Of a stretch of DNA of 64,000 nt, positions 12,410 through 21,570 are shown piece by piece. The notes below the pieces were generated by a model. The model was given only the letters and a program-made list of their open reading frames with translations, was not told the origin of the DNA and did no database searches. Position numbers and translations under genes: made by a program. The DNA comes from Ornithinimicrobium ciconiae (lineage in GTDB: Bacteria > Actinomycetota > Actinomycetes > Actinomycetales > Dermatophilaceae), in assembly GCF_007197575.1 (NCBI RefSeq), contig NZ_CP041616.1, positions 3,410,001 through 3,474,000 on the forward strand. The letters run 5' to 3'. How positions within the stretch are numbered: position 1 is the stretch's first letter; each line of letters begins with the position of its first letter.

Positions 12410-12460
12410 GCGTGAACCAGGGGTCAGCACCGGAGCGTGAACCACGAGGTCGGCACCGGA
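12410..12460. repeat. 25/26-bp imperfect tandem repeat
   Basis: GCGTGAACCA...GTC.GCACCGGA occurs at 12410-12434 and 12435-12460, directly after the Tudor-like gene and directly at the breakpoint of the fatty-acid-ligase remnant. Confidence 0.8.
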
Positions 12461-12560
12461 GCGTCCGCTCTCCGAAGATGAGTGCGGTCGTGTCGGAGTA
12501 GCGGGCGGCGCTGCGCCGTAGGACGCCGTCGACGGTGCTGGAGCGGGTGAGCAGTGACAT
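12453..12560 (-). pseudogene. remnant: first ~35 codons of an AMP-binding acyl-CoA synthetase
   Basis: From ATG 12560 the minus strand reads MSLLTRSSTVDGVLRRSAAR then YSDTTALIFGERTLR, which is the standard N-terminus of a long-chain acyl-CoA ligase (the segment before the Y-R-E-L turn). After about 35 codons the reading runs into the 12410-12460 direct repeats, and the rest of the roughly 500-codon gene is missing. The ribosome binding site (GAGGAGG, 6 nt before ATG) is intact. This is a decayed or deleted gene, not a working one. A short live peptide cannot be excluded. Confidence 0.7.
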
Positions 12561-12647
12561 GTCGGCCTCCTCGTGCGGCGGATCTGTGATGGTCCGCTCT
12601 CTCCACACCGTAGTCACCCCCGGCGGCAGAGGCACCCGGCCTGACGG

Positions 12648-13298
12648 CTACTCCCCGGGCCGGACGATTCCTGACTCGTAGGCCGCCACGACGACCTGCA
12701 CCCGATCGCGCAGCCCGAGCTTGGCCAACACGCGAGCCACGTGGGTCTTGACCGTCTGGACGCTGACGAAGAGGTCCGCTGCGATCTCGGCGTTGGATCG
12801 GCCCCTGGCCACCAGCACGAGCACCTCCTGCTCCCGCTCGGTCAGCTGGCCGTAGCCTGCCGGAGGACCGAGCTGCCCAGCCCGCGTGAAGTCCTCGATC
12901 AACCGTCTGGTGATGGACGGAGCAAGCAGTTCGTCCCCTCGAGCGGCAGCCCGGACACCAGCAACGATCTGGTCCCGGGGTTGGTCCTTGAGGAGGAAGC
13001 CGCTGGCACCGGCGACCAGCGCGTCATAGACGAGCTGCGAACGGTCGAAGGAGGTCAGGACCAGCACGTGGGTCCCGGGCAGGGTCCCGACGATCCGCTG
13101 GGTGGCGGTGATGCCATCCATCCCCGGCATCCTGATGTCCATCAGGACCACGTCCGGCCTGAGTTCATGAGCGGCATTGACCGCCTGTATGCCGTCGCCC
13201 GCCTCCCCCACCACGTCGAGGTCGGCCTCGGCGCCGAGGATCATCCGCAGACCGGTGCGCACGAGTTCCTGGTCGTCGACCAGCAGTACGGACGTCAT
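12648..13298 (-). CDS. NarL/LuxR-family response regulator
   Basis: A 216-residue two-component regulator. The receiver domain (1-120) shows the acidic pocket Asp8-Asp9, the phospho-acceptor Asp54 in VVLMDIRMPGMDG, the Thr/Ser switch (LVLTSF) and Lys104 (FLLKDQ). The C-terminal LuxR-type helix-turn-helix (about 148-205) contains LTEREQEVLVLVARGRSNAE and VQTVKTHVARVLAKLGLRDR. It is translated by ATGA overlap with the upstream sensor kinase, its evident partner. Its DNA target is unknown; no adjacent output transporter is present. Confidence 0.95.
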   Translation of the reverse strand: MTSVLLVDDQELVRTGLRMILGAEADLDVVGEAGDGIQAVNAAHELRPDVVLMDIRMPGMDGITATQRIVGTLPGTHVLVLTSFDRSQLVYDALVAGASGFLLKDQPRDQIVAGVRAAARGDELLAPSITRRLIEDFTRAGQLGPPAGYGQLTEREQEVLVLVARGRSNAEIAADLFVSVQTVKTHVARVLAKLGLRDRVQVVVAAYESGIVRPGE

Positions 13299-15151
13299 GG
13301 GGACATCGCCGGGGTGGATGGTCTCTGCACCGTCGAGCGTGCTGACGGCAAGGATGACGGGATTGTCGCCGCCACCTTGAATCCACCCGTCGGGAGGGGC
13401 CCGAACTCCAGTGCACCACCGCGTTCGCGGACCAGACCCGCGAGGCCCGTCAGCCCCGCCCCCGAGCCGAGACTGGACCAGGTGGCGTCTCCCGCCGGAG
13501 CGTCGTGACCTGGTCCGTGGGCGGTCCCCGGCCCGCCGTCGACCACCTCGACACAGACCCCGCTCGCAGCGCGGCTGACCACGGCGTCGACGCGGGCACC
13601 GGGAGCGTGACGCCCGGCATTGACCAGCGCCTCCCGCAGGACCCGGTGCGCCAGCGCTGTGTCAACACTGTCGAGCTCAGCCGGATCCGGGGTGACGAGG
13701 TGCAGCTCCAGCCCCAGTCGGTGGGCCAGCAGCCGCAACGCCGGCGCTCTCAGGCCGTCGCCAGGCTCCAGGGTGTGCAGGCCACGACGCAGCTCGGTCA
13801 TCCCGCTGCGCGTCGCGTCGGCGATGGTGGCCAGTGCGTCCGCGGACAGTGCGGCGCAGTCGTGCTGGACCGCACCAGCATTGAGGCAGACGACGCTCAG
13901 CGTGTGCGCCACCGTGTCGTGCAGGTCGCGCGCGATCAGCTGCCGCTGTCGCGCCACCGCCATCCGGATGTCGGTGTCGCGGAGCCGTTCCAGCTCGACC
14001 ACCACCTGCCGCATCTGCTCCGCACGCGAGGACCAGGAGGCAGCAGTCATGCCTGCACCCACCGCGAGCGCGGACCACGTCATGGTCGGCACCAGCCCGC
14101 CTGGGCCCGTGGCATCCGGCGTGCTGACGAGGGCGAGGACGGGGAGCCCGAGCCACAGCACCGCGACGCCCACCGCACGCCACCAACCGCGCGCACCGGC
14201 GCCCACGGCATACGCCGTCACGAGGAGGAGCCCGATCGGTGTCACCATCGCGGGGAGCGGGGTCAGCACACTGCTGGATGCCGTGCCGAGAGCGAGCACC
14301 GCGGCGAGGGCGACCAGGGGGACCTGGCGACGCACCAGCAGAGGGCTGGCCACCGCGAGAGCGAGGAGGACGTTGGCCCAGTCCGGGCCGCGGGAGGCGC
14401 TGCTGACCACCGATTCGACGGCCATCGCCGCGCCCAGGCCGGCCACCAGCAGGACGTCGGCCCTGCCCGGTGGGGTCTCGGTGGGGCGGGGCCGATGGAC
14501 CGTCTCTGTGGGGCCAGCCTCGTCGGCAGCCGGCAACGCAGATTCCTCACGCAGCACGCCGAGGGCGTCCCTTAGGTCGTCCAGCCCTGCCCGCGCGCTC
14601 ACCTCGATCTCCGCGAGTATGCCCCGGGCCGACACGTCCCCCTGGTCCCGAGCCCCCTCGGCGCGCAGCGCGATCGCGCCCATCCGCTCGGCGAGTCCGT
14701 GGTGCACCGCGAGCTCGATGCGGTGCTGCTCGTCGAGGCGCGCGACGGCGATCTCGTCCCGGCGCTGCTCGGCAAGGTGCTCGGACAGGGCAGCGAGCTC
14801 GCGCACCTGGCCGATGCGCGCCACCAGCACCGCACCCAGGAGCGCGGGCGCACCGACGAGGATCAGGAAGAAGGCGAGGTCGTCGACGGCCGCAAACTCG
14901 TGCCCGAAGTGGCGCTGGTTGGCGAAGGTGAGGGCAGCCGCGACTGTCAGCACGCCGGTCGCCGCGGTCGCGTGATGGGTCCAGGCGCCGAGCAGGCAGC
15001 CGGCAACGACGGCGGCCAGCAGCGCCATGGGGCTGTCGACGATCAGCCCCGAACCCACCGCGCCGTCCAGGACGGACGCCACGGCGATCGCACCGGCCAG
15101 CCCCACGGCGGACCACCTCCGCAGCACGGTCGTGCGCGCGTCTCGAGCCAC
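13295..15151 (-). CDS. sensor histidine kinase with two DHp-like domains
   Basis: A 618-residue membrane sensor kinase of the DesK/NarX (HisKA_3) class, starting at GTG 15151 with TAACCT exactly 6 nt upstream. Residues 10-112 hold about four membrane helices, followed by a coiled segment and a degenerate dimerisation-like helix pair (about 140-202) containing ELAVHHGLAERMGAIALRAE. A second membrane block (230-375) precedes the canonical DHp (His411-Asp412 in RDLHDTVAHTLSVV) and an HATPase_c domain with N box (EALVNAGRHAPG) and G box (GLTGLAGLVRERGG). The first module keeps His150 but has His in place of the catalytic Asp and has no ATPase, so it looks like a duplicated sensor half. Overlaps the regulator gene by 4 bp. 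Confidence 0.92.
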   Translation of the reverse strand: MARDARTTVLRRWSAVGLAGAIAVASVLDGAVGSGLIVDSPMALLAAVVAGCLLGAWTHHATAATGVLTVAAALTFANQRHFGHEFAAVDDLAFFLILVGAPALLGAVLVARIGQVRELAALSEHLAEQRRDEIAVARLDEQHRIELAVHHGLAERMGAIALRAEGARDQGDVSARGILAEIEVSARAGLDDLRDALGVLREESALPAADEAGPTETVHRPRPTETPPGRADVLLVAGLGAAMAVESVVSSASRGPDWANVLLALAVASPLLVRRQVPLVALAAVLALGTASSSVLTPLPAMVTPIGLLLVTAYAVGAGARGWWRAVGVAVLWLGLPVLALVSTPDATGPGGLVPTMTWSALAVGAGMTAASWSSRAEQMRQVVVELERLRDTDIRMAVARQRQLIARDLHDTVAHTLSVVCLNAGAVQHDCAALSADALATIADATRSGMTELRRGLHTLEPGDGLRAPALRLLAHRLGLELHLVTPDPAELDSVDTALAHRVLREALVNAGRHAPGARVDAVVSRAASGVCVEVVDGGPGTAHGPGHDAPAGDATWSSLGSGAGLTGLAGLVRERGGALEFGPLPTGGFKVAATIPSSLPSARSTVQRPSTPAMSP

Positions 15152-15157
15152 TCTCTG

Positions 15158-15163
15158 AGGTTA
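15158..15163 (-). promoter_or_regulatory. -10 box of the two-component operon, leaderless
   Basis: TAACCT on the minus strand, 6 nt before the kinase GTG, with no ribosome binding site between. The divergent membrane-protein gene starts at 15238, so the 86-bp spacer carries both promoters. Confidence 0.55.
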
Positions 15164-15237
15164 GGGCCACTGCAGGTCATCCGGCATCCCTCCGGAGGGT
15201 GACGACCTGAGGTCCGCCGCCGCGTCAGCCTTGATCC

Positions 15238-15660
15238 ATGACTACTTCACGCCTAGCTCTCATCGCCGCCACGACAAGTCTCGTCGCCTGGATCGCCAAG
15301 GCCGTGGCCACCGGCGCCGCCGGTGGACCGGGTCGCACCATGTGGGAGGACACGTTCTTCTTTGTCGGTCTTGCCGCTCAGCTTGTCGCCTTTGTCGCCG
15401 TCGCGCTTGCGCTGACCGAGTCCCGACCGCTCGCGGTGCGCCTCGGCGCCCTCTTCGGCGGGGCCGTCCTTGTCTTTGGTTTCGTCACCGTCTTCCAGCT
15501 CGTCATCGAGCGGGTGCAACCCATGGACGCCTCGTGGGTCTGGGGCGAGATCAACCTCTGGGTCGTCGCGGTCCTCGTCCTCGGAGCGGCGGTCCTGGCA
15601 CACCGTCGGGCCCACACCCCCGCCGTGCCTACTGCCCCTCGGCATCACCAGCCAGCCTGA
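15238..15660 (+). CDS. four-helix integral membrane protein, unknown function
   Basis: A 140-residue protein with four predicted membrane helices (about residues 5-25, 40-60, 70-92, 104-122) and a short hydrophilic tail. No catalytic motif is visible. It is divergent from the sensor kinase, sharing an 86-bp promoter region, so it may be part of the stimulus response controlled by that system (inference from position only). A strong bidirectional hairpin terminator follows. I do not recognise a named family. Confidence 0.75.
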   Translation: MTTSRLALIAATTSLVAWIAKAVATGAAGGPGRTMWEDTFFFVGLAAQLVAFVAVALALTESRPLAVRLGALFGGAVLVFGFVTVFQLVIERVQPMDASWVWGEINLWVVAVLVLGAAVLAHRRAHTPAVPTAPRHHQPA

Positions 15661-15711
15661 GTCGCGCCCCGAGTGCGCAGCCCCTGCCCGACCCCTTCAA
15701 CCTGTGCGACG

Positions 15712-15757
15712 AGAACGGACTTGTGCACGCGGCATACCCCCTGCACAAGTCCGTTCT
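15712..15757. terminator. bidirectional terminator, 16-bp perfect stem
   Basis: Arms 15712-15727 (AGAACGGACTTGTGCA) and 15742-15757 are exact inverse complements around a 14-nt loop. It sits between the convergent membrane-protein and DUF1345 genes. The loop itself contains CGGCATAC. T-rich tracts are weak on both sides, as usual in high-GC actinobacteria. Confidence 0.85.
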
Positions 15758-15789
15758 TGGTGTTCATCTTCGAGGGGGGGACGACCGGG

Positions 15790-16482
15790 TCAGCGCAGGA
15801 GCAGACTGACGACCGCGGCCAGGACCACCGTGTTGAAGCCGAAGGCCAGGATGCTGTGACCGGTGACGGTGCGGCGCATCCGTGGGGTCAGGACACTGAC
15901 ATCGGTGGCGGCGAAGCTCGTCGAGATCCCGGCGCTGAGATAGAGATAGTCGGTCCAGCTGCGACGTTCGGACTCCCCGGGGAAGCTTAGTTCCCGATGT
16001 CCGGATCGGGCGTCCTGCATCAGATAGGCCACGCTGTAGGTCAGCACCACCGTGAACCAGGCGCCGACCACCAGCACCGCCACGATCGGTCCGGCGACCT
16101 GCGGGGGCAGGACGCCCTCGGACAGGGCCCGCGGATACCAGAAGACGCCCAGGAGCAGTGCGATCACGCTCACGCCCTGCGCCGTGCCCGGGCCCGGGTG
16201 GGTTGCCACGATGTAGTGGTCGTACCAGTTGCCCGACCGTGACCCCTGCGCCCACTGCAGATAGTGCTCAGCGGGAGTCCTCGCGAAGACGAGGGCGGTC
16301 AATAGCACGTAGGTCACCAGATAGCTGGCCAGCAGCAGCAGGAACACCACGGGCAGCTGTTCCCCGAGGTCCTCGCCGCGGGCTTGCAGCACCAGCGCGC
16401 CGGTGACACCGACGATCAGGCCCACTGCCATCGACGCATAGCTGCGCCTGCCCTCCTGCAGCCAGCCCCCCGGCATACTCAC
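15790..16482 (-). CDS. DUF1345 family membrane protein
   Basis: A 230-residue membrane protein with five hydrophobic segments. It matches DUF1345 by [20 protein letters not shown] followed by [21 protein letters not shown] and [13 protein letters not shown], the family's signature end. Function is unknown. Start GTG 16482 overlaps the mnmA stop (GTGA); ATG 16476 is an alternative. It is the last gene of the iscS-mnmA run. Confidence 0.88.
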   Translation of the reverse strand: MSMPGGWLQEGRRSYASMAVGLIVGVTGALVLQARGEDLGEQLPVVFLLLLASYLVTYVLLTALVFARTPAEHYLQWAQGSRSGNWYDHYIVATHPGPGTAQGVSVIALLLGVFWYPRALSEGVLPPQVAGPIVAVLVVGAWFTVVLTYSVAYLMQDARSGHRELSFPGESERRSWTDYLYLSAGISTSFAATDVSVLTPRMRRTVTGHSILAFGFNTVVLAAVVSLLLR

Positions 16483-17579
16483 CGTCGCTGGCTCGTGGCG
16501 GTCGCGGCGATGGTCGCCGACCCCACCACGCGGGTCCCCTCATAGAGGACCACGGACTGGCCTGGGGCCACGCCGCGGATCCGCCGCTCCAACCGGACCT
16601 CCACCGTGTCGCCATCGGCCCAGGCCGTCGCCGGAATCTCCTCGCCGTGCGCGCGCACCTGAGCCCCGACCGACACGATGCCCTCGGGCGCGGGGCCGCA
16701 CCAGCGGGCGTGGTCGCCGGTGATCTCGTCCACCCCGAGCAGCTCGGCAGTGCCCACGACGACGGTGTTGGTCGCGGGGCGGGTCTCCAGGACATAGCGC
16801 GGCGCACCGTCGGCCGCGGGAACGCGCAGCCCCAGGCCCTTGCGCTGCCCGACGGTGTATCCGAAGCTCCCGCCGTGCTCCCCCAGCACGGTGCCCTCGG
16901 TGTCAACGATCTCGCCGGGCTGCTCCCCCAGGCGCTGCGCGAGCCAGCCGCGGGTGTCGCCGTCGGCGATGAAGCAGATGTCGTGACTGTCCGGCTTCTT
17001 GGCGATCGAGAAGCCGCGCGCGGCCGCCTCGGCCCGGACGTCCGGCTTGGTCGTGTCGCCCAGCGGGAAGAACGCGCGCGCGAGCTGCTCGGCGTCGAGC
17101 ACCCCGAGCACGTAGGACTGGTCCTTGGCCATGTCGACGGCACGGTGCAACTCGCGTCGGACCTGACCGGCGTCGTCAGGGGCCTCCCGGATCTGCGCGT
17201 AGTGGCCGGTGGCGACCGCGTCGAAGCCCAGCGCGAGCGCCTTGTCCAGCAGCGCGGCGAACTTGATCTTCTCGTTGCAGCGCAGGCACGGGTTGGGGGT
17301 GCGTCCTGCGGCATACTCCGCGATGAAGTCCTCGACCACATCCTCGCGGAAGCGTGCCGCCATGTCCCAGACATAGAAGGGGATGCCGAGCCGGTCGGCG
17401 ACCCGTCGCGCGTCCCCGGCGTCCTCGATCGTGCAGCAGCCGCGGGCGCTCTCGCGCAGCGTGGCTGCGGACTGGCTCAGCGCGAGGTGCACCCCGACGA
17501 CCTCGTGCCCGGCCTCCAGCATCCGGGAGGCGGCGACGGCGGAGTCGACCCCGCCGCTCATGGCAGCGACGACCCGCAT
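16479..17579 (-). CDS. mnmA: tRNA-specific 2-thiouridylase MnmA
   Basis: MnmA thiolates U34 of Lys, Glu and Gln tRNAs using sulfur delivered from IscS. The 366-residue protein starts at ATG 17579, which gives the P-loop [10 protein letters not shown] at residues 8-17. The nucleophile is Cys98 (TPNPCLRCN) and the persulfide Cys is Cys202 ([12 protein letters not shown]). The [12 protein letters not shown] and LYEGTRVVG segments mark the central and C-terminal barrels. The ATG overlaps the iscS stop by one base (TGATG), matching the functional partnership. Confidence 0.97.
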   Translation of the reverse strand: MRVVAAMSGGVDSAVAASRMLEAGHEVVGVHLALSQSAATLRESARGCCTIEDAGDARRVADRLGIPFYVWDMAARFREDVVEDFIAEYAAGRTPNPCLRCNEKIKFAALLDKALALGFDAVATGHYAQIREAPDDAGQVRRELHRAVDMAKDQSYVLGVLDAEQLARAFFPLGDTTKPDVRAEAAARGFSIAKKPDSHDICFIADGDTRGWLAQRLGEQPGEIVDTEGTVLGEHGGSFGYTVGQRKGLGLRVPAADGAPRYVLETRPATNTVVVGTAELLGVDEITGDHARWCGPAPEGIVSVGAQVRAHGEEIPATAWADGDTVEVRLERRIRGVAPGQSVVLYEGTRVVGSATIAATATSQRR

Positions 17580-18781
17580 CAGGTGGCCCTGGCGGCGCCC
17601 CGTGCCCGGCGGCCCCGGTCGATCGCCCCGGGCAGCGCGGCCAGGAAGGCGTCCACGTCGGCGTCGGTGGAGGTGCGTCCCAGAGTCAGCCGCAGCGACC
17701 CGCGGGCGTCCTCCTCCTCGATGCCCATGGCGAGCAGCACGTGGCTGGGCTGCGGCACCCCGGCCCGGCACGCCGACCCGGTCGAGCACTGCACGCCAGC
17801 GGCGTCGAGCAGATAGAGGAGGGAGTCGCCGTCGCAGCCAGGGACCCGCAGGTGGGCGTTGGCCGGCAGACGTCGGCTGCCGTCGCCCGGCTCCCAGAAG
17901 CCACTCACCTGGATCGTCGGGTCCAGGGCGAGGGCTCCCTCGATCAGCCGGTCGCGCAGGCCGATCATCGTCTTGGCGTGCAGCTCCTGGTCGGCCACGG
18001 CTCGGCGCACAGCGATCGCCAGGCCGGCGATGCCCGCCGTGTCCAGGGTGCCGCTGCGGATCTGCCGCTCCTGGCCGCCGCCGTGGGTCAGCGGGACCGG
18101 GCTCTGGTCACGACCTGCCACCAGCAGGCCGACACCGACGGGCCCACCGATCTTGTGCCCGGTGAGGGCGACCAGGTCGGCGCCGACCTCGCCCAGCGGC
18201 AGTGGCACCTGTCCCAGGGCCTGGACCGCGTCGGTGTGGAAGGGCACGCCGTGCTCGCGCGACAGCGCTGCCAACTCGGCGACCGGCTGCACCGCTCCGG
18301 TCTCGTTGTTGGCCCACATCACGCTCACCAGGGCTGCCTCGCCGGACCGCTCCCTCAGGACCTGCGCGAGCACGGCCGGGTCGACCCGGCCTTCGACGTC
18401 CGGCTCGAGCCAGACGATGTCGGCGCCGTGCTCGGTGACCAGGTGCTCGACGGAGTCCAGGACGGCGTGGTGCTCGATGGCGCTGACGATCAGCAGGTTG
18501 CGCCCGGTGTCGTTCTCGTGGTTCTGCAGCCAGGTGCCCTTGACGGCCATGTTGTCGGACTCGGTGCCGCCGGAAGTGAAGATGACCTCCGAGGGCCGCA
18601 CCCCCAGGTCGCTGGCGATCGACTCCCGGGACTCCTCGACAATCCGCCGCGCGTCGCGTCCCGCTCCGTGCAGCGAGCTCGGGTTGCCGACCCGGTGCAT
18701 GTGATCGGCGATGGTCTCGATGACCTCCGGCAGGACAGCCGTGGTCGCCGCGTGGTCGAGGTAGGTGGGAGCGTCGGGCAC
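17579..18781 (-). CDS. iscS: cysteine desulfurase (IscS/NifS family)
   Basis: A PLP enzyme that mobilises sulfur from cysteine for tRNA thiolation and iron-sulfur clusters. It has 400 residues from GTG 18781, giving [14 protein letters not shown] at the N-terminus; GATGAT lies 6 nt upstream. The PLP Lys is in [14 protein letters not shown], the His of the cofactor stack is in [10 protein letters not shown], and the catalytic Cys is in [11 protein letters not shown]. An upstream in-frame extension is rejected because it enters the 32-bp element. It forms an operon with mnmA. Confidence 0.96.
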   Translation of the reverse strand: MPDAPTYLDHAATTAVLPEVIETIADHMHRVGNPSSLHGAGRDARRIVEESRESIASDLGVRPSEVIFTSGGTESDNMAVKGTWLQNHENDTGRNLLIVSAIEHHAVLDSVEHLVTEHGADIVWLEPDVEGRVDPAVLAQVLRERSGEAALVSVMWANNETGAVQPVAELAALSREHGVPFHTDAVQALGQVPLPLGEVGADLVALTGHKIGGPVGVGLLVAGRDQSPVPLTHGGGQERQIRSGTLDTAGIAGLAIAVRRAVADQELHAKTMIGLRDRLIEGALALDPTIQVSGFWEPGDGSRRLPANAHLRVPGCDGDSLLYLLDAAGVQCSTGSACRAGVPQPSHVLLAMGIEEEDARGSLRLTLGRTSTDADVDAFLAALPGAIDRGRRARGAARAT

Positions 18782-18787
18782 CGACCC

Positions 18788-18793
18788 ATCATC
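18788..18793 (-). promoter_or_regulatory. -10-like box of iscS-mnmA
   Basis: GATGAT, 6 nt upstream of the iscS GTG, between that start and the 32-bp repeat array at 18815-18868. The array would therefore overlap the -35 region and the area just upstream. Confidence 0.4.
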
Positions 18794-18814
18794 CCACCGG
18801 TGCCGTAGCCACCA

Positions 18815-18868
18815 AATTTGAGAGGGGTTTCGTAGGCCCACCCCGCATTTTGAGAGGGGTTTCGTAGG
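18815..18868. repeat. 32-bp iterated element, locus A (2 copies)
   Basis: Core copies at 18815-18836 and 18847-18868 share TTGAGAGGGGTTTCGTAGG exactly and are separated by a 10-bp spacer CCCACCCCGC. This gives the 32-bp period seen at the other loci. Position: just upstream of iscS, downstream of the etfA terminator. Confidence 0.95.
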
Positions 18869-18914
18869 TGCGGCTCACCGCGGACCCGGCTCCCCGGCAT
18901 CCACACAGAGACAG

Positions 18915-18950
18915 ACCGGCTCCGATGCTCGGGTGAGCGTCGGAGCCGGT
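18915..18950 (-). terminator. etfBA operon terminator
   Basis: Arms ACCGGCTCCGA (18915-18925) and TCGGAGCCGGT (18940-18950), continued by a T-G wobble and a GCTC/GAGC inner stem with a GGGT tetraloop. It lies 21 bp past the etfA stop and isolates etfBA from iscS. Confidence 0.85.
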
Positions 18951-18971
18951 GCTGTATGCCGTGTGGCGGGG

Positions 18972-19931
18972 TCAGCCCTTGCGGGTCTGGACCTCCTGGG
19001 TCGCCTGGGGCAGGACCTTGAACAGGTCGCCGACGACGCCGAAGTCGACCAGTTCGAAGATCGGAGCCTCGGGGTCCTTGTTGATCGCGACGATGGTCTT
19101 GGAGGTCTGCATGCCCGCACGGTGCTGGATCGCTCCGGAGATCCCGGCCGCGATATAGAGCTGCGGGGAGACCTGCACACCGGTCTGGCCGACCTGGGAT
19201 GCGTGGGGGTACCACCCGGCGTCGACCGCGGCGCGGGAGGCACCCACGGCGGCACCGAGGGAGTCCGCGAACGCCTCGACGGGGCTGAAGTCGCCCGCGG
19301 TGCCGCGGCCGCCGGAGACCACGATCGCGGCCTCGGTCAGCTGCGGACGCCCGGAGGCGGCCTTCTCCTTGCGGTCCACGATCTTGGCGGCGGTGGCCTG
19401 CTCGGACAGGGACACCGTCACGGTCTCCTCGGCCGCCGCGCCCTGGGCCTCCTGAGCCGGGATCGAGTTGGGCTTGACCGTCACGATCGGGGAGCCCTTG
19501 GTGACCGAGGTGGTCACGGTGTAGCTGCCGGCGAAGACGGACTGCACGGTGCGCACCCCGCCACCCTCGCCCGGCTGGACGTCCACGGCGTCGGTGACCA
19601 GGCCAGACTCGGTCTTGATCGCCAGACGGCCGGCGATCTCCTTGCCCTCCGAGGTCGAGGGAACCAGCACCGCAACCGGGCTGGTCTGAGCCACCAGTTG
19701 GGCCAGGACCTCAGCGGTTGGGGCCACTAGGTGGTCGGTGACCGCAGGGTCCTCGACGCGGTAGACCTTCGCCGCGCCGAACTGCGCCAGGGTCTGCTTG
19801 GCGTTGTCGAAGCCAGAGCCGACGAAGACGGCGGACGGCTCACCCAGGCGGGCCGCGGCGGTCAGCATCTCAGCGGTGGTCTTGCGGACGTTTCCGTCGA
19901 CGTGGTCGACCAGAACGAGCACTTCAGCCAT
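18972..19931 (-). CDS. etfA: electron transfer flavoprotein subunit alpha
   Basis: EtfA binds FAD and, with EtfB, passes electrons from acyl-CoA dehydrogenases to the quinone pool. The protein has 319 residues. The C-terminal FAD domain is complete: [27 protein letters not shown], and the PROSITE-type signature around [18 protein letters not shown] and [20 protein letters not shown]. It follows etfB by 27 bp with a GAAGGAGAA ribosome binding site, and is followed by a strong terminator. The same gene pair precedes iscS-mnmA in Mycobacterium. Confidence 0.97.
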   Translation of the reverse strand: MAEVLVLVDHVDGNVRKTTAEMLTAAARLGEPSAVFVGSGFDNAKQTLAQFGAAKVYRVEDPAVTDHLVAPTAEVLAQLVAQTSPVAVLVPSTSEGKEIAGRLAIKTESGLVTDAVDVQPGEGGGVRTVQSVFAGSYTVTTSVTKGSPIVTVKPNSIPAQEAQGAAAEETVTVSLSEQATAAKIVDRKEKAASGRPQLTEAAIVVSGGRGTAGDFSPVEAFADSLGAAVGASRAAVDAGWYPHASQVGQTGVQVSPQLYIAAGISGAIQHRAGMQTSKTIVAINKDPEAPIFELVDFGVVGDLFKVLPQATQEVQTRKG

Positions 19932-19958
19932 GATGGTTCTCCTTCTCTTCCGGTCGGG

Positions 19959-20741
19959 TCAGACGAACTTGCGGGAGGCGAGGAACTCGGCCAGGGCCTT
20001 GCCGCCCTCGCCCTCGTCGGTGACGATCTCGCCCGCGGCGCGCGGCGGACGCGCCTCGACCTGCTCGACCTTCGTCCAGGCGGCGTCGAGTCCGACCTGG
20101 CTGGCGTCCACGCCCAGGTCAGCCAGACCCCAGGTCTCCACCTGCTTCTTCTTCGCCGCCATGATCCCCTTGAAGGAGGGGTAGCGCGGCTCGTTGATCT
20201 GGTCGGTGACCGAGACCACGGCCGGCAGGGACGCCTCGATCGTCTCGGAGGCGGCGTCGCCGTCGCGGCGGATCCGGGCGGTGCCGCCCTCGACGGTCAG
20301 CTCGGAGGCGAAGGTCACCTGCGGCAGACCCAGGCGCTCGGCCAGCATCGCCGGCACCACACTCATCGAACCGTCGGTGGAGGCCAGGCCGGTCAGCACC
20401 AGGTCGACCGGGCCGATCTTCTTGATCGCCTCGGCCAGCACAAGCGAGCTGGCGACGGCGTCGGAGCCGGCGATCGCGTCGTCCAGGACGTGGACGCCCT
20501 TGTCGGCGCCCATCTGCAGGCTCTTCTTGATCGCGTCCACGGCGTCCTCCGGACCCATGGTCAGGATCGTCACCTCACCCCCGTCCCCGGCTTCGTTGAT
20601 CGCCAGAGCCGCCTCCACGGCATACTCGTCCAGCTCGGAGAGCAGACCGTCCACGGCCTCGCGGTCAGTGGTGTTGTCGGCCTCGAAACTGCGGTCGGAC
20701 TGCGCGTCCGGCACGTACTTGACACACACGACGATGTTCAC
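19959..20741 (-). CDS. etfB: electron transfer flavoprotein subunit beta
   Basis: A 260-residue EtfB with N-terminal MNIVVCVKYVPD, AMP-binding TGLASTDGSMSVVPAMLAE and C-terminal IMAAKKKQVETW, all characteristic. It starts at GTG 20741 behind a GAGGA ribosome binding site. It is the first gene of the etfBA operon. Together with the enoyl-CoA hydratase, thiolase and 3-hydroxyacyl-CoA dehydrogenase in this window, it serves fatty-acid oxidation. Confidence 0.97.
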   Translation of the reverse strand: MNIVVCVKYVPDAQSDRSFEADNTTDREAVDGLLSELDEYAVEAALAINEAGDGGEVTILTMGPEDAVDAIKKSLQMGADKGVHVLDDAIAGSDAVASSLVLAEAIKKIGPVDLVLTGLASTDGSMSVVPAMLAERLGLPQVTFASELTVEGGTARIRRDGDAASETIEASLPAVVSVTDQINEPRYPSFKGIMAAKKKQVETWGLADLGVDASQVGLDAAWTKVEQVEARPPRAAGEIVTDEGEGGKALAEFLASRKFV

Positions 20742-20820
20742 GTGTCGATCCTCATCGTTGGGAGCGGATGGTTCCTGTCACTCATCTTCGCACTGCCCCG
20801 GCACACCACACCAAACGGGG

Positions 20821-21570
20821 TCAGCTCAGGGCTCGGAAAAGCACGTCCATCCCGAGCACGACCACCGTGAGGAAGGGAAAGATGAAGGCGGTCAGCCACT
20901 GGACTGCCGTGCGGGTCGGCGCGGGGCGGCGCGGGTCGAGGATCTCGTCGGGCTCGGCGAGGTCGGCCCAGGTCAGCACCACCTGCAGCGCCAGCGCCAG
21001 CACACCGGCGACCGCCATGGTGCCCCAACCGACCTCGACCACCGTCTCGCGCAGCAGCACCTGCGGGATCAGCAGCGCAGTCAGCACGGCAAAGGGCAGG
21101 ACAAAGGTCGTCCACCGGTGGCGCACCAGCCAGGTCATCGCCGGCCCGGGACGCAGGGCGACGATGAGGGTCAGCAGCAGAGCGAGGCCGACCGCCACCA
21201 GGTCCCCCTGGGAGACCGCGACCAGACCGCCCTCCACCCAGGCCTCGACTGCTCGCGGCACCACGACCAGCCCCACGAGGCCGAGAAGGAGCCCGATGAC
21301 GGTGCTGGTCCGGAGCCGGAAGGTGCGCGGGGCTGTCCCCTCCACCAAGGAGCGGGAGTATGCCGCCGGGTCACCGAAGGCCTGCTCGGCGCTCTCCCCC
21401 GACTCGGCACAGTGCGTGTCGACGACCGCGAGCGCGTCCCCGATCTCGACTCCGGTGCGGTCGGCGAGACGCTGCTCGAAGACGAAGGTCTCGCGCCAGC
21501 TCCGGTCGATGTGCGGGGTGCTGCGCCCGACGTCGTTGCCTGCGGGCAGGTCACTGTTGGTGCTGGTCAT
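20821..21570 (-). CDS. HAAS-type membrane partner of PadR
   Basis: A 249-residue protein. The N-terminal part (about 22-75) has the HAAS look: ETFVFEQRLADRTGVEIGDALAVV then DTHCAESGESAEQAFGDPAAY. It is followed by about five membrane helices. HAAS proteins are regularly encoded after padR genes and are thought to sense signals. Its ATG overlaps the padR stop (ATGA), so they are co-translated. The start at 21570 is chosen for that overlap; a long upstream in-frame extension is only a shadow of padR. Confidence 0.85.
   Translation of the reverse strand: MTSTNSDLPAGNDVGRSTPHIDRSWRETFVFEQRLADRTGVEIGDALAVVDTHCAESGESAEQAFGDPAAYSRSLVEGTAPRTFRLRTSTVIGLLLGLVGLVVVPRAVEAWVEGGLVAVSQGDLVAVGLALLLTLIVALRPGPAMTWLVRHRWTTFVLPFAVLTALLIPQVLLRETVVEVGWGTMAVAGVLALALQVVLTWADLAEPDEILDPRRPAPTRTAVQWLTAFIFPFLTVVVLGMDVLFRALS

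Noticed and set aside
20783..20820. CCCCG/CGGGG pairing after the HAAS gene
   Set aside because: A 5-bp stem with a long loop is not convincing as a terminator.
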